Shown: positions 1-8,268 of the stretch, in pieces
How positions within the stretch are numbered: position 1 is the first letter of the stretch
Layout of the letters: each line of letters opens with the position of its first letter
NCBI GenBank assembly: GCA_900078375.1
Contig: FLQS01000053.1
Span: forward strand, 1 to 39,370
DNA length: 39,370 bases
Origin: an uncultured Mycobacterium sp.
GTDB lineage: Bacteria; Actinomycetota; Actinomycetes; Mycobacteriales; Mycobacteriaceae
Direction: 5' to 3'
Program-made: the position numbers and the translations under genes
The notes under the pieces: generated by a model
What the model was told of the DNA's origin: nothing
The model's input: only the letters and a program-made list of their open reading frames with translations
Database searches by the model: none

Positions 1-294
1 GCCAAGGACAGTGCCGGCGGCAACGGCTATTCGATCGATTTCCACATCGGCTTGACCGGCGCCCCGAACCCGTACGTGTATCCCGACAACCTGCCGCGGG
101 TGAACGCCAAGGGTGGCCCCGGCGGCGGGCCCGGCTGCTGGCAGCCGGTCACCCACGACTTCTGGCCGGCACCGTTCCTGGTGGCCGACTACGGCGCCTC
201 GCTCGCCCCGTACAACCACTTCGAACTCGGCCAGCCCCTGCTCACCGAGTACGTCTGGGGACGTCAGGTCGGCGAGAACACCATCAACCCCTGA
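1..294 (+). CDS. MCE family protein, C-terminal fragment (5' end outside window)
   Basis: The frame is open from the first base and encodes 97 residues ending in GENTINP. The proline/glycine-rich segment with GGPGCWQP, followed by APYNHFELGQP and the VWGRQ-GENTINP end, is the conserved C-terminal tail of mycobacterial MCE proteins. These are the substrate-binding, envelope-spanning components of Mce lipid importers. The MCE/MlaD domain itself lies upstream of the window. The tail looks most like an MceA-type subunit, but the letter class is a guess. No further mce gene follows; the next gene is on the other strand and overlaps this stop by 11 bp. The fragment is therefore either the last gene of its operon or an orphan copy. 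Confidence 0.75.
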   Translation, partial: AKDSAGGNGYSIDFHIGLTGAPNPYVYPDNLPRVNAKGGPGGGPGCWQPVTHDFWPAPFLVADYGASLAPYNHFELGQPLLTEYVWGRQVGENTINP

Positions 295-1192
295 GGTTGC
301 ACACCTCGGCCAATTCGCGCAACGCCGGGCGGGGATCCCAAGCCGGATCGCCGTCACCGAGCACCTGCACCACCACGTGGTCGGCACCGGCGTCGAGGTG
401 TGCGGTCACCGCCGCCGCGGCCTGTTCCACCGAGCCCTGCCCGACGATGCGGCGTGCCAGCCGGTCCGAGCCGCCACGCACCAGATCTGATTCGTCGAAG
501 CCCTGCCGCAGCCAGGAATTCCGATAGTTCGGCAGGCCCGAATAGACCTCGAGGTGCAGGTGCGCCCGGCGCAGCTGCTCCTCGGCGCTCTCCCCGACGA
601 CGACAGCCTGCTCGGACACGATCCACTTGTCCGGCCCCAGGATCTCCCGGGTGGTGGCGGTCTGTTCGGGCAGCACCAGATACGGGTGCGCGCCGTCGGC
701 GTGCGTGCCCGACAGCTCGATCATCTTGGGTCCAAGGGCAGCCAGCAGGCGGGTGGGCCGTCCCGAACCCGGTTCGACGAACTCCGGCAGTCCCGCCATC
801 CGGTCGAGATAACCGCGCATCGTGGCCAATGGCTTCTCGTAGGTGCCGCCGAGCATGTTCTCCACCAGCGGACCGTGGCTGACGCCGAGACCGAGGATGA
901 ACCGGCCCGGGTAGGTGGCGTTCAAGCTGCGGCCACCGCCTTCGGCGATCGTCGCCAACCGGGCGTGGATGTTCGCGATGCCCGTGCCCAGCACCAATCG
1001 CTGCGTTCCGGCCAGGAACACCGCCGACTGCACCATGGCGTCCTTCAGACCGACCTCCGGGATGAACAGCGAACCGTAGCCGAGCGCTTCGATCTCCTGA
1101 GCGACCTCGACGGCCGCCGGCATCGGCCAGCTCTCGCTGGCCCACCACACGCCGATACGCGACGGGAAGTCGATGGTCGGGCGATCAGTCAC
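284..1192 (-). CDS. LLM-class F420-dependent oxidoreductase
   Basis: This 302-residue protein has the luciferase-like monooxygenase TIM-barrel pattern. It opens with IGVWWASESWP, continues with FIPEVGLKDAMVQ and the LGTGIANIHAR strand, and then has the YPGRFILGLGVSHGP segment typical of mycobacterial F420-dependent LLM proteins. Such enzymes bind reduced deazaflavin F420 and carry out hydride transfers; the substrate is not evident. It begins with GTG, preceded by an AGGAG ribosome site, 14 nt after the TetR gene ending at 1207. The two genes are very likely one transcript, so this enzyme should respond to the same ligand as the divergent efflux pump. Its 3' end overlaps the convergent MCE gene by 11 bp. 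Confidence 0.88.
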   Translation of the reverse strand: MTDRPTIDFPSRIGVWWASESWPMPAAVEVAQEIEALGYGSLFIPEVGLKDAMVQSAVFLAGTQRLVLGTGIANIHARLATIAEGGGRSLNATYPGRFILGLGVSHGPLVENMLGGTYEKPLATMRGYLDRMAGLPEFVEPGSGRPTRLLAALGPKMIELSGTHADGAHPYLVLPEQTATTREILGPDKWIVSEQAVVVGESAEEQLRRAHLHLEVYSGLPNYRNSWLRQGFDESDLVRGGSDRLARRIVGQGSVEQAAAAVTAHLDAGADHVVVQVLGDGDPAWDPRPALRELAEVCNLRG

Positions 1193-1206
1193 GGGCCACT
1201 CCTGGG

Positions 1207-1935
1207 TCAGTCGTCAGCAAGAGATTCGATGCGCAATGTGTCACCCGTCAGCATCGCGATCGAACTTCGGAGCTCTTCGGCGGGGGTGGGTGGCGGAAGC
1301 GGCTCGCGCGGACCGACCCGGAACGCGTCGACCATGAGTGCGGCGAATCGGCGCCAGGCACCGGGCGCGTGCTCGCGGGTGGCTTCGAGAACACCTGCGT
1401 CGGCCAGCAGCATCACGACGATGTCCCCAACTCCGATGTCCGGACGCAACATTCCGTCTTCTTGAGCGCGGGCGATGACCTGTCCGAGCTTCTCGATCGC
1501 CTCGGTGGCCCGCTGCTCGATCACCGAGCTGGCCGGAAACGCGGTGGTGAGTAGCGCACGCAGTCCGGGGTCGGAGGCCTGCAATTCGCACACCTCATAC
1601 ACAAGGTCCCGGAAGCCTTCCCAGGCCACCGGATTGCTCAGGGCCTTGTCGACGGCATCCTCGTAGGAAGTCATGTTGCGCTCGAACGCCGCGATCGCCA
1701 GATCGGTGCGGGTGGGAAAGCGCCGATACAGCGTTGCCACCCCGACGCCCGCGCTTCGCGCCACATCTTCCAATGGCACTGACAGGCCCTGCTCAGCAAA
1801 CAGCCGAGCGGCCGCGGTCACGATCCGCTCCCGGTTGCGTTCAGCATCGGCCCGCAGTGGCCTGGATCGCTCCACACCCCGTTGTGCGCCAGGAATCACC
1901 GCTCCAGAATACGCCCCGAAGTGGAGGGTTACCAC
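1207..1935 (-). CDS. TetR family transcriptional regulator
   Basis: The protein is a TetR repressor of up to 242 residues. The N-terminal helix-turn-helix is clear: RIVTAAARLFAEQG, then VPLEDVARSAGVGVATLYRRFPTRTDL. A variable ligand-binding helical domain follows. The GTG at 1935 lies inside one of two palindromes (1919-1940). An imperfect -10 (TAACCG on this strand, 1942-1947) six bases upstream would fit a leaderless start there. A GTG at 1875 would remove about 20 non-conserved residues and is the alternative. The gene is divergent from the MFS pump at 2002 and leads into the LLM oxidoreductase. It probably represses itself, the oxidoreductase and the pump through the two operators. Confidence 0.88.
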   Translation of the reverse strand: MVTLHFGAYSGAVIPGAQRGVERSRPLRADAERNRERIVTAAARLFAEQGLSVPLEDVARSAGVGVATLYRRFPTRTDLAIAAFERNMTSYEDAVDKALSNPVAWEGFRDLVYEVCELQASDPGLRALLTTAFPASSVIEQRATEAIEKLGQVIARAQEDGMLRPDIGVGDIVVMLLADAGVLEATREHAPGAWRRFAALMVDAFRVGPREPLPPPTPAEELRSSIAMLTGDTLRIESLADD

Positions 1936-1940
1936 CAGTT
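1919..1940. promoter_or_regulatory. Palindromic operator, copy 1 (TetR/MFS intergenic)
   Basis: Read on the minus strand, this 22-bp site matches the site at 1962-1983 at 20 of 22 positions. It covers the TetR start codon and would block TetR transcription. Half-sites are of the form GTGG-T/A-GGG opposite CCC-T/A-CCAC. Confidence 0.8.
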
Positions 1941-1961
1941 GCGGTTAGGGTTGTGAGAAAG

Positions 1962-1983
1962 AAGTGGTGGGAACCCTCCACTT
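1962..1983. promoter_or_regulatory. Palindromic operator, copy 2 (MFS promoter)
   Basis: A near-perfect 22-bp palindrome: left arm AAGTGGTGGG, right arm CCCTCCACTT, centre AA. Only one symmetrical base pair is broken apart from the centre. It lies just downstream of a candidate -10 (TAGGGT, 1946-1951) and upstream of the MFS ribosome site, a position where a bound TetR would block the pump promoter. Confidence 0.82.
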
Positions 1984-2001
1984 ATCGAAAGGAGTGGAAC
2001 C

Positions 2002-3564
2002 GTGGCTATCACCACAGTTCAGCGCCCCGCACACGCGCGTCACGCGCAGCCGAAGCAAGGCCTACGTGGGAATCCGTGGTGGATTCTCGCGGCCGTGTCG
2101 GTCGGCGTCATCATGGTCGGGCTCGACGCATCCGTCGTCGCCATCGCCAACCCACGCATCGCCACCGACCTCAACGCGTCGTTGTCGGACCTGCAATGGA
2201 TCACCGACGCCTATCTATTGAGCCTGGCGTCGCTGTTGATTTTCGGCGGCAAACTCGGCGACATGTTCGGCCGGCGTCTGGTCTTCCTGATCGGCGTGGT
2301 CGGGTTCGCGGTCACCTCCGTCGGGATCGGCCTCATCGGATCGGTCGCCGGCGTGATCGCCATGCGCGCGTTGCAGGGGGTGTTCGGCGCGCTGCTGATG
2401 CCCAGCACGCTGGCGATCATTCGCAAAGCGTTCCCGAAGGAGAAGCTCAACACCGCTATCGGTATCTGGGGTGCCGCGACCGGGGTGTCGGTGGCCGCCG
2501 GACCTGTCCTTGGTGGTGTCCTGGTCGAGCACTTCAACTGGGAATCGGTCTTCTACATCAATGTGCCGATCGCGGTGGTCGCCGTGGTCATCGGTGCTGC
2601 GGCGATCGTCGAAAGCCGCAGTGACGAGAAGGCCCGGCTGGACGTGGCCGGCATCCTGACTCTGTCCGGCAGCCTGTTCCTGCTGGTGTACGGGCTGATC
2701 AAGGCTCCCGAGTGGGGCTGGCTGGACCCGCAGACCGTGGCCTTTCTGATCGGTGGCGTCGTGTTGATGGGCGCCTTCGTGATCGTCGAACGGCACGCGA
2801 AAGACCCGATGCTGCCGCTGCGGCTGTTCGCCAATCCGTCGCTGTCGATCGGTGCCGCGGTGGTCACCATCAACTTCTTCGCGCTCTTCGGTGCGCTGTT
2901 CTTCATGACGCTGTACCTGCAGAACTTGCAGGGCTGGAGCCCGGTGGAAACCGGGGTCCGGACCCTGCCGCTCAGCGCGGCGATGATGGTCATGGCTCCG
3001 TTGTCGGGTGTCATCACCGAGCGGTTCGGCCCGCGACCGGCGATGGTGACCGGCTTGCTGGGTGTCGCCGGCGGCCTGGCATTGCTCAGCCAGCTGCAGG
3101 CCGATTCCGGCTACGGCGCGATCTGGCCGGCCTTCGCGCTGCTGGGCACCGGCGTTGGCCTGGTGCTGACCGCGAGCTCGGATGCCATCGTCGGCAACGC
3201 ACCAGTCGACGATGCCGGGGTGGCCGGCGGTATCCAGAGCACGTCAGTGCAACTGGGCGCCGTGCTGGGCACCACGATCCTTGGCTCGGTGCTGTCCAGC
3301 AAGGTCGGCTCGACCCTGGTCGACAAGCTGGCCACCGCGGGCACCCCGGTGCCGATCGCCGAAAAGTTGTCTCCGGCAAAGGAATTGGTGTCCAAAGGGT
3401 TGGCTCCGTCGATCCCCGGCGCCCCGCCACAGCTGACCGCCGCGATCGCCAGCGGTAGCCACGAGGCGTTCATGGCCGGCCTGCAGCTGTCGATGTGGGT
3501 TGGCGCCGCCGCCGCGGCCGTCGGCGCGGTGCTGGCGCTGTTCGTCCGGCGCGGCCAGAGTTAG
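2002..3564 (+). CDS. MFS drug/metabolite efflux transporter, DHA2 (EmrB/QacA) type
   Basis: This 520-residue inner-membrane proton antiporter has about 14 hydrophobic segments. The first helix carries the DHA2-type LDASVVAIANPRI sequence. Motif A is present between helices 2 and 3 (GGKLGDMFGRR), and the motif C region reads GVSVAAGPVLGGVL. The length fits the 14-helix family. The start is GTG with an AAAGGAG ribosome site 8 nt upstream. The gene is divergent from a TetR gene, and two matching palindromes lie between them, so the pump is probably induced when the TetR ligand accumulates. The LLM oxidoreductase in the TetR transcript may detoxify the same compound. The substrate is unknown. Confidence 0.93.
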   Translation: MAITTVQRPAHARHAQPKQGLRGNPWWILAAVSVGVIMVGLDASVVAIANPRIATDLNASLSDLQWITDAYLLSLASLLIFGGKLGDMFGRRLVFLIGVVGFAVTSVGIGLIGSVAGVIAMRALQGVFGALLMPSTLAIIRKAFPKEKLNTAIGIWGAATGVSVAAGPVLGGVLVEHFNWESVFYINVPIAVVAVVIGAAAIVESRSDEKARLDVAGILTLSGSLFLLVYGLIKAPEWGWLDPQTVAFLIGGVVLMGAFVIVERHAKDPMLPLRLFANPSLSIGAAVVTINFFALFGALFFMTLYLQNLQGWSPVETGVRTLPLSAAMMVMAPLSGVITERFGPRPAMVTGLLGVAGGLALLSQLQADSGYGAIWPAFALLGTGVGLVLTASSDAIVGNAPVDDAGVAGGIQSTSVQLGAVLGTTILGSVLSSKVGSTLVDKLATAGTPVPIAEKLSPAKELVSKGLAPSIPGAPPQLTAAIASGSHEAFMAGLQLSMWVGAAAAAVGAVLALFVRRGQS

Positions 3565-3572
3565 GGCTGGCA

Positions 3573-3578
3573 TAGATT
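3573..3578 (+). promoter_or_regulatory. Candidate leaderless -10 (TAGATT) for the SGNH hydrolase
   Basis: TAGATT fits TANNNT and ends 6 nt before the GTG at 3585. No ribosome site is evident, so the hydrolase may be transcribed separately from the MFS gene as a leaderless message. Confidence 0.45.
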
Positions 3579-3584
3579 CGGGAC

Positions 3585-4727
3585 GTGATAACGCAGCCCG
3601 TTGCGGACGGCCTCTTCCGCGGACTGGCCGAGCTGGAGCGGACCGAACGGGGCTGGCTTCCGCACCGGTTGCCGCGCCGCGCTCGTGAGCAGTCTGCCGA
3701 CGCCCAGCTGGCGGCCGTGGAGGCCCAACCGTCCGGCGTTCGCCTGGCCTTCCGCACCAGCTCGACGGTGATCGAGCTCGACATGCTGCGAACACGCACG
3801 GTGCTGGCGGGTGTGCCTGAACGCCCTGACGGCACGGTTGACCTCCTTATCGACGGCAAGCTGGCTCGCCAGGCGCAGACCAGCGGGGGCGACACCGTGC
3901 TGGTGGATCCGGTCTCGGGGCGCACCGAGATTCAGCACGGCTCCGCCGCGACCGTTCGGTTCGCCGGGTTGGCTGCGAACGAGAAGGACGTCGAGATCTG
4001 GTTGCCGCACTACGAGCGCATCGAGGTAGTCGCGCTGCGCACGGACGCACCGCTTGCGGTGGCACCGACTGGACGCCGTCCGGTTTGGCTGCACCACGGA
4101 AGCTCGATCAGCCAGGGTTCCAACGCTGCCAGCCCCAGCACGACGTGGCCGGCCGTGGCAGCCAGCCTGGGCGGGGTCGATGTGATCAACCTCGGGCTGG
4201 CCGGCAGCGCAATGCTCGATCCGTTCACCGCGCGCGCCATGCGGGACATCGAGGCCGACGTCATCAGCGTCAAGATCGGCATCAACCTGGTCAATGCCGA
4301 CGTCATGCGACTGCGGGCCTTCGAACCCGCGGTCCACGGCTTCTTGGACACCATCCGTGACGGCCACCCGGGAGTTTCGTTGCTCGTCGTGGGGCCGCTG
4401 TACTGCCCCATCCACGAACACACCCCCGGTCCGGGCGCCTTCGATCCGTCCGCGCTCGCTGCGGGACAGCTCAGATTCCGGGCCACCGGCGACCCGGCCG
4501 AGATCAGGCAGGGCAAGTTGACCCTGTCCGTCATCCGGGAGCGCCTCCGCGACATCGTGCGATCTCGCGCCTCCAACGACGCCCACCTGGACTACCTCGA
4601 CGGCCACGACCTCTACGGTCCGCGCGACTTCGCCGAACGTCCGCTGCCCGACAACCTTCACCCCGACGCGGCCACCCACCAGATGATCGGCGAGCGCTTC
4701 GCCCGCCGCGCATTCTCGTCACGCTGA
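3585..4727 (+). CDS. SGNH/GDSL hydrolase family protein with N-terminal beta-sandwich domain
   Basis: The protein has 380 residues in two parts. Residues about 1-160 are rich in beta strand (IELDMLRTRTVLAG, VDLLIDGKL). The SGNH hydrolase domain follows. Block I reads HHGSSIS, with the probable nucleophile Ser174 in place of the GDS motif. The C-terminal catalytic block is DNLHPD, with Asp356 and His359. This order resembles SsfX3-type GDSL acyltransferases/esterases. It probably cleaves or transfers an acyl ester. It starts 20 nt after the MFS stop, has a TANNNT box six bases upstream of GTG, and may be read both from its own promoter and from the pump promoter. Confidence 0.82.
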   Translation: MITQPVADGLFRGLAELERTERGWLPHRLPRRAREQSADAQLAAVEAQPSGVRLAFRTSSTVIELDMLRTRTVLAGVPERPDGTVDLLIDGKLARQAQTSGGDTVLVDPVSGRTEIQHGSAATVRFAGLAANEKDVEIWLPHYERIEVVALRTDAPLAVAPTGRRPVWLHHGSSISQGSNAASPSTTWPAVAASLGGVDVINLGLAGSAMLDPFTARAMRDIEADVISVKIGINLVNADVMRLRAFEPAVHGFLDTIRDGHPGVSLLVVGPLYCPIHEHTPGPGAFDPSALAAGQLRFRATGDPAEIRQGKLTLSVIRERLRDIVRSRASNDAHLDYLDGHDLYGPRDFAERPLPDNLHPDAATHQMIGERFARRAFSSR

Positions 4728-4824
4728 CTGCGGTCTCGCTGGGTGAAGTTCCGCACCAAGTCGACGGCTGCGCCCGTGGCAGACTCGTTCGCGTTCTGGA
4801 ATCTGGGCACGTAGAGGAGCGCCA

Positions 4825-6492
4825 ATGAGCAGCGACGTCAGCTTCGACCTTTCGTCGGTGTTCCGTACTGTCGCGCAAACCCTGCCGGATCGCGAGGCGC
4901 TGATCTGGCGTGATCAGCGCTGGACGTATGCGCAGCTGGACGCCCGTATCGATGGTGTCGCGCACTACCTCGCCAGCCAGGGGCTGGGCTGTCACACCGA
5001 GCGTGACCAGCTGGCCCCGCATGAGTCCGGCCAGGATCACCTCGGGCTGTACCTGCGCAACGGCAACGAGTACCTGGAGGCGATGGTCGCCGGCTACCGG
5101 GCCCGCGTCGCGCCGTTCAACGTCAACTACCGCTACGTCGAGGAAGAGCTCCTCTACCTGCTCACCGATTCGGCGGCCAAGGCGCTCGTTTACGGCGCCG
5201 AGTTCGCCCCGTACGTCGCCTCCATCCGCGACCGGCTGCCCGAGCTGCGGGTGCTGATCCAGGTCGCCGACTCGTCCGGCAACGACCTGCTGCCGGGCGC
5301 GGTGGACTACGAATCGATCATCACCACGCCCGCGCCGACCAGCGGTATGCCCACCCCGAGCGGCGACGACCTGTACATCCTCTACACCGGTGGCACCACC
5401 GGCATGCCGAAGGGCGTGCTGTGGCGTCAACACGACATCTTCATGTCCGCAATGGGCGGCCGTCCGTTCGGATCCGACACCTCCCTGGCGTCGTACGAAG
5501 AGCTCGCCGAGCAGGCCCGCACCAACGCCGGCTTCCGGTCGATCCTGATGATCCCGCCGCTGATGCACGGCGCGGCGCAGTGGGCCGCGTTCAACATGTT
5601 CAGCACCGGCGGCTGGATGGTACTGCCTGACGATGTCGACCGTATGAACGCTCCGGCGGTGATGCGGCTGGCCGAACGTGAACGGGTACTGAGCATTCCG
5701 GTCGTCGGCGACGCGATCGCCCGGCCGCTGCTCGATGAGATCGAGACCGGTCAATATGACCTGTCCGGCCTGGTGACGATCACCAACGGCGGTGCGCCGC
5801 TGTCGCCGACGGTTCGCGAGCGGCTGCTGGCCGCGTTGCCCAACCTGATGGTGCTCGATGCGGTGGGTGCATCCGAGACCGGTATGCAGATGACGACAAT
5901 GGCGGCCAAGGGCGTCGAGCAGAAGGCCGCCACGTTCACTCCCCAGCACGACACCGCCATCATCTCGGCGGATTTCAGCCGGGTGCTCGCCGCCGGCGAC
6001 GGCGAGGGCTGGCTGGCCCGGCGGGCCTACGTGCCACTGGGTTACCTCGGCGACGCCGAGAAGTCGGCGCGCACCTTCCCCACCATCAACGGGGTCCGCT
6101 GGTCGGTGCCCGGCGACAAGGCCCGCTTCCTGGCCGACGGCCAGATCGAGCTGCTGGGCCGCGATTCGGTGACCATCAACTCCGGCGGGGAAAAAATCTT
6201 CGCCGAAGAGGTCGAGCGCGCGGTCGCCAGCCATCCGGCGGTGTACGACGTCGTCGTGGCCGGGCGCCCGTCCGAACGGTGGGGCAGCGAGGTGGTGGCC
6301 ATCGTGCAATTCGCGGAGGGCTGCAGCGCCACCGACGACGAGCTCACTGACGCCTGCCGCGCCCACATCGCGCAGTACAAGCTGCCGAAGGCCTTCATCC
6401 GGACCGAGAAGGTGCTCCGCTCACCCGCGGGCAAGGCCGATTACCGCTGGGCCAAGGACCTGGCCGTCGAAAGCCTTGCCGCGCAGGGCTAA
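4825..6492 (+). CDS. Acyl-CoA synthetase (FadD family, FadD19-like)
   Basis: This 555-residue AMP-forming ligase activates a carboxylic acid to an acyl-adenylate and then to the CoA thioester. Visible motifs are the P-loop YTGGTTGMPKG near residue 188, GASETG, PGDKARF, the hinge region GRDSVTINSGGEKIF, and the C-terminal SPAGKADYRW with the catalytic lysine. Overall it resembles the mycobacterial FadD19 branch, known for steroid side-chain acids, though substrate cannot be assigned. Between the N-terminal helix and HLGLYLRNG there is a longer hydrophilic stretch (CHTERDQLAPHESGQ) than I expect. ATG is preceded by AGAGGAG. It stands alone between the SGNH gene and a convergent SDR. Confidence 0.92.
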   Translation: MSSDVSFDLSSVFRTVAQTLPDREALIWRDQRWTYAQLDARIDGVAHYLASQGLGCHTERDQLAPHESGQDHLGLYLRNGNEYLEAMVAGYRARVAPFNVNYRYVEEELLYLLTDSAAKALVYGAEFAPYVASIRDRLPELRVLIQVADSSGNDLLPGAVDYESIITTPAPTSGMPTPSGDDLYILYTGGTTGMPKGVLWRQHDIFMSAMGGRPFGSDTSLASYEELAEQARTNAGFRSILMIPPLMHGAAQWAAFNMFSTGGWMVLPDDVDRMNAPAVMRLAERERVLSIPVVGDAIARPLLDEIETGQYDLSGLVTITNGGAPLSPTVRERLLAALPNLMVLDAVGASETGMQMTTMAAKGVEQKAATFTPQHDTAIISADFSRVLAAGDGEGWLARRAYVPLGYLGDAEKSARTFPTINGVRWSVPGDKARFLADGQIELLGRDSVTINSGGEKIFAEEVERAVASHPAVYDVVVAGRPSERWGSEVVAIVQFAEGCSATDDELTDACRAHIAQYKLPKAFIRTEKVLRSPAGKADYRWAKDLAVESLAAQG

Positions 6493-6497
6493 TTCGC

Positions 6498-6514
6498 CGC
6501 GGACTGAGTCCGCG
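6498..6514. terminator. Hairpin between convergent genes
   Basis: CGCGGAC and GTCCGCG flank TGA, giving a 7-bp GC-rich stem six bases after the fadD stop. There is no T-tract, as is usual in mycobacteria. It could serve fadD and the convergent SDR. Confidence 0.5.
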
Positions 6515-6584
6515 ACCGTAACGTCACGGCGGAAAATCAGCCCGAAGCCCGCCATGGCGTTACTCTCGGCGCCGAGTCGACGGG

Positions 6585-7415
6585 CTAGACCTTCATGTAG
6601 CCCTTGTCGGCCGGGATCTGGGCCGCCGTCAACAACGCCGAGGCATCGCTGGCCAGGAACAGCACCACCTCGCTGACCTGATTCGGCGCGATCAGTGACT
6701 CGGTGGGCAGCGCACCCGGCGAAAAGCTGTACACGTAATGCGGGTGCTTCTCGAACATCGAGTACATCGACAGGTCGTTACCCAGCGCGGTGTCCACACC
6801 GTAGGTGTGCACCGAGTTGACCCGGATCCCGAATTCACCCAGCTCCAATGCCAACGAATTCGCCAGTCCCACAACGCCGAACTTGCTGGCGCAGTAGTGA
6901 CCCGCGCCGGGAACGGATTTGATTCCCGCCGAGGAACTGATCGCGATGATCGACCCACCGTTGCCCGCCTCGATCATCGCCGGGACGGTGGCCTGCACGG
7001 TATTGAAGAATCCGGTGAGGTTGATGTCGATGACCTCCTGCCACTGCTCGGCAGGGATCTCCCAGGCCCGGCCCCAGCTCATCACCCCGGCATTGGCGAC
7101 GACGACGTCGAGGCGGCCGAATTGTTCGATGGCGCTGGCGATTACCCGCTTCTGCCCGTCGTGGTCACGCACGTCGACCCGGTCGGCGCTGATCTTGACA
7201 CCCTCGTCCTCGACCAGCCGGACGGTCTCGGCGAGGTCTTCGGGCGTTGCCGGTTCATAGCCGATGTGGTTGCCCACCGGCCCGCAGGCGTCGACGGTGA
7301 CGATGTCTGCCCCGGCGCGGGCCAACCGGACACAGTGGGCGCGGCCCTGACCCCGGGCTCCGCCGGTCACATAGGCGACTTTGCCCTCCAGCGGGCGTTC
7401 AGCTTTCACCGCCAC
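6585..7415 (-). CDS. SDR family oxidoreductase, mycofactocin-coupled type
   Basis: This 276-residue Rossmann dehydrogenase has the cofactor motif TGGARGQGRAH near residue 18. After the second strand it reads IVTVDACGPVGNHIGYEPATP, followed by an extended acidic segment. This insertion is the signature of mycofactocin-associated SDRs, which hold NAD without exchanging it and pass electrons to mycofactocin. The catalytic Ser is in ISSSAG and the YxxxK in YCASK. The call from GTG at 7415 gives M-A-V-K. A second GTG at 7409 has TATGGT six bases upstream and may be the leaderless start. It lies 48 nt after another SDR and is probably the last gene of the leftward operon. It probably oxidises an alcohol. 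Confidence 0.88.
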   Translation of the reverse strand: MAVKAERPLEGKVAYVTGGARGQGRAHCVRLARAGADIVTVDACGPVGNHIGYEPATPEDLAETVRLVEDEGVKISADRVDVRDHDGQKRVIASAIEQFGRLDVVVANAGVMSWGRAWEIPAEQWQEVIDINLTGFFNTVQATVPAMIEAGNGGSIIAISSSAGIKSVPGAGHYCASKFGVVGLANSLALELGEFGIRVNSVHTYGVDTALGNDLSMYSMFEKHPHYVYSFSPGALPTESLIAPNQVSEVVLFLASDASALLTAAQIPADKGYMKV

Positions 7416-7463
7416 ACCATACGTTCCGGGGTTTGGTGAATGGTCAGAAATCCGGCAACTTGA

Positions 7464-8264
7464 TCAGGTCGGCCCGAACCGGGCACCGCCGTCGGCGTGG
7501 TACCAGCCCGACGCGGCCTGCGTTCCACCGTCGACGTGAAGCGTCTGGCCGGTGATGTAGCGCGACATGTCAGAGGCGAGAAATACTGCCGCCGAGGCGA
7601 TTTCGTCGACATCCCCGAGGCGGCCAAGCGGGACGGCCTGACTGAGCTCAGGTCGGATCCCGTCCGGAGACAGCGCCAGCAGGCCCTCGGTGATGGTGAT
7701 GTCGGGGGCGATGGCGTTGACCCTGATGTTGTGCGGCGCCAGCTCGAAGGCCGCGGTCCTGGTGTAGTTGATCACCCCGGCCTTCGCCGCGGAGTAGGCC
7801 GCGTAGCCGGGTGCGGCGCGGACGCCCTCGATCGACGTCAGCGAGATGACACTGCCGCCGCGCCCGTCGGCGACCAGCTGCCGGGCGACCCGCTGCGTGC
7901 ACAGCAGCACGTGGCGAAGGTTGGCCCTGTACAAGGCATCCCAACCGTTCTCCGTGGTATCCAACAGCGGTGAGGCGAACACACCGCCGGCGTTGTTGAC
8001 CAGGATGTCCACCGGTCCGAGTTCGTCGCGGGTGCGGTCCAGTGCGGCGTCGACCTGCTCGGCGTCACGGACGTCGGTGACGATCCCGAGCACACCCAGC
8101 TCGGCCGCGGTCGCCGCGCAGCTGTCGACGTCGCGTTCCCAGATCGCGACCTTGGCTCCGAATTGCGCCAGACCGGCGGCAATTCCACGCCCGATGCCCG
8201 TCCCGCCTCCGGTCACGACCGCCACCCGGTCGGTCAGCAGGATGTCCGACGGCGCGATCGTCAT
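7464..8264 (-). CDS. SDR family oxidoreductase (FabG-like)
   Basis: A classical short-chain dehydrogenase of 266 residues. It has the NAD(P)-binding TGGGTGIGRGIA, the NNAG motif (LVNNAGGVF), serine in LTSIEG, the YSAAK catalytic pair, and the C-terminal DGG typical of the fold. It starts with ATG only 4 nt after the stop of the upstream LLM oxidoreductase, so the two are translationally linked. It probably oxidises or reduces a hydroxyl/keto group in the same pathway as the F420 enzyme and the mycofactocin-type SDR that follows. The C-terminal tail after DGG is longer than usual (about 20 residues). Confidence 0.9.
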   Translation of the reverse strand: MTIAPSDILLTDRVAVVTGGGTGIGRGIAAGLAQFGAKVAIWERDVDSCAATAAELGVLGIVTDVRDAEQVDAALDRTRDELGPVDILVNNAGGVFASPLLDTTENGWDALYRANLRHVLLCTQRVARQLVADGRGGSVISLTSIEGVRAAPGYAAYSAAKAGVINYTRTAAFELAPHNIRVNAIAPDITITEGLLALSPDGIRPELSQAVPLGRLGDVDEIASAAVFLASDMSRYITGQTLHVDGGTQAASGWYHADGGARFGPT

Positions 8265-8268
8265 CGGA

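Noticed and set aside
4531..6366. A 611-codon open frame on the minus strand opposite the acyl-CoA synthetase
   Set aside because: It is low-complexity, rich in Arg, Gly, His and Asp with no domain pattern, and is explained by GC-rich codon use of the clear FadD gene on the other strand.
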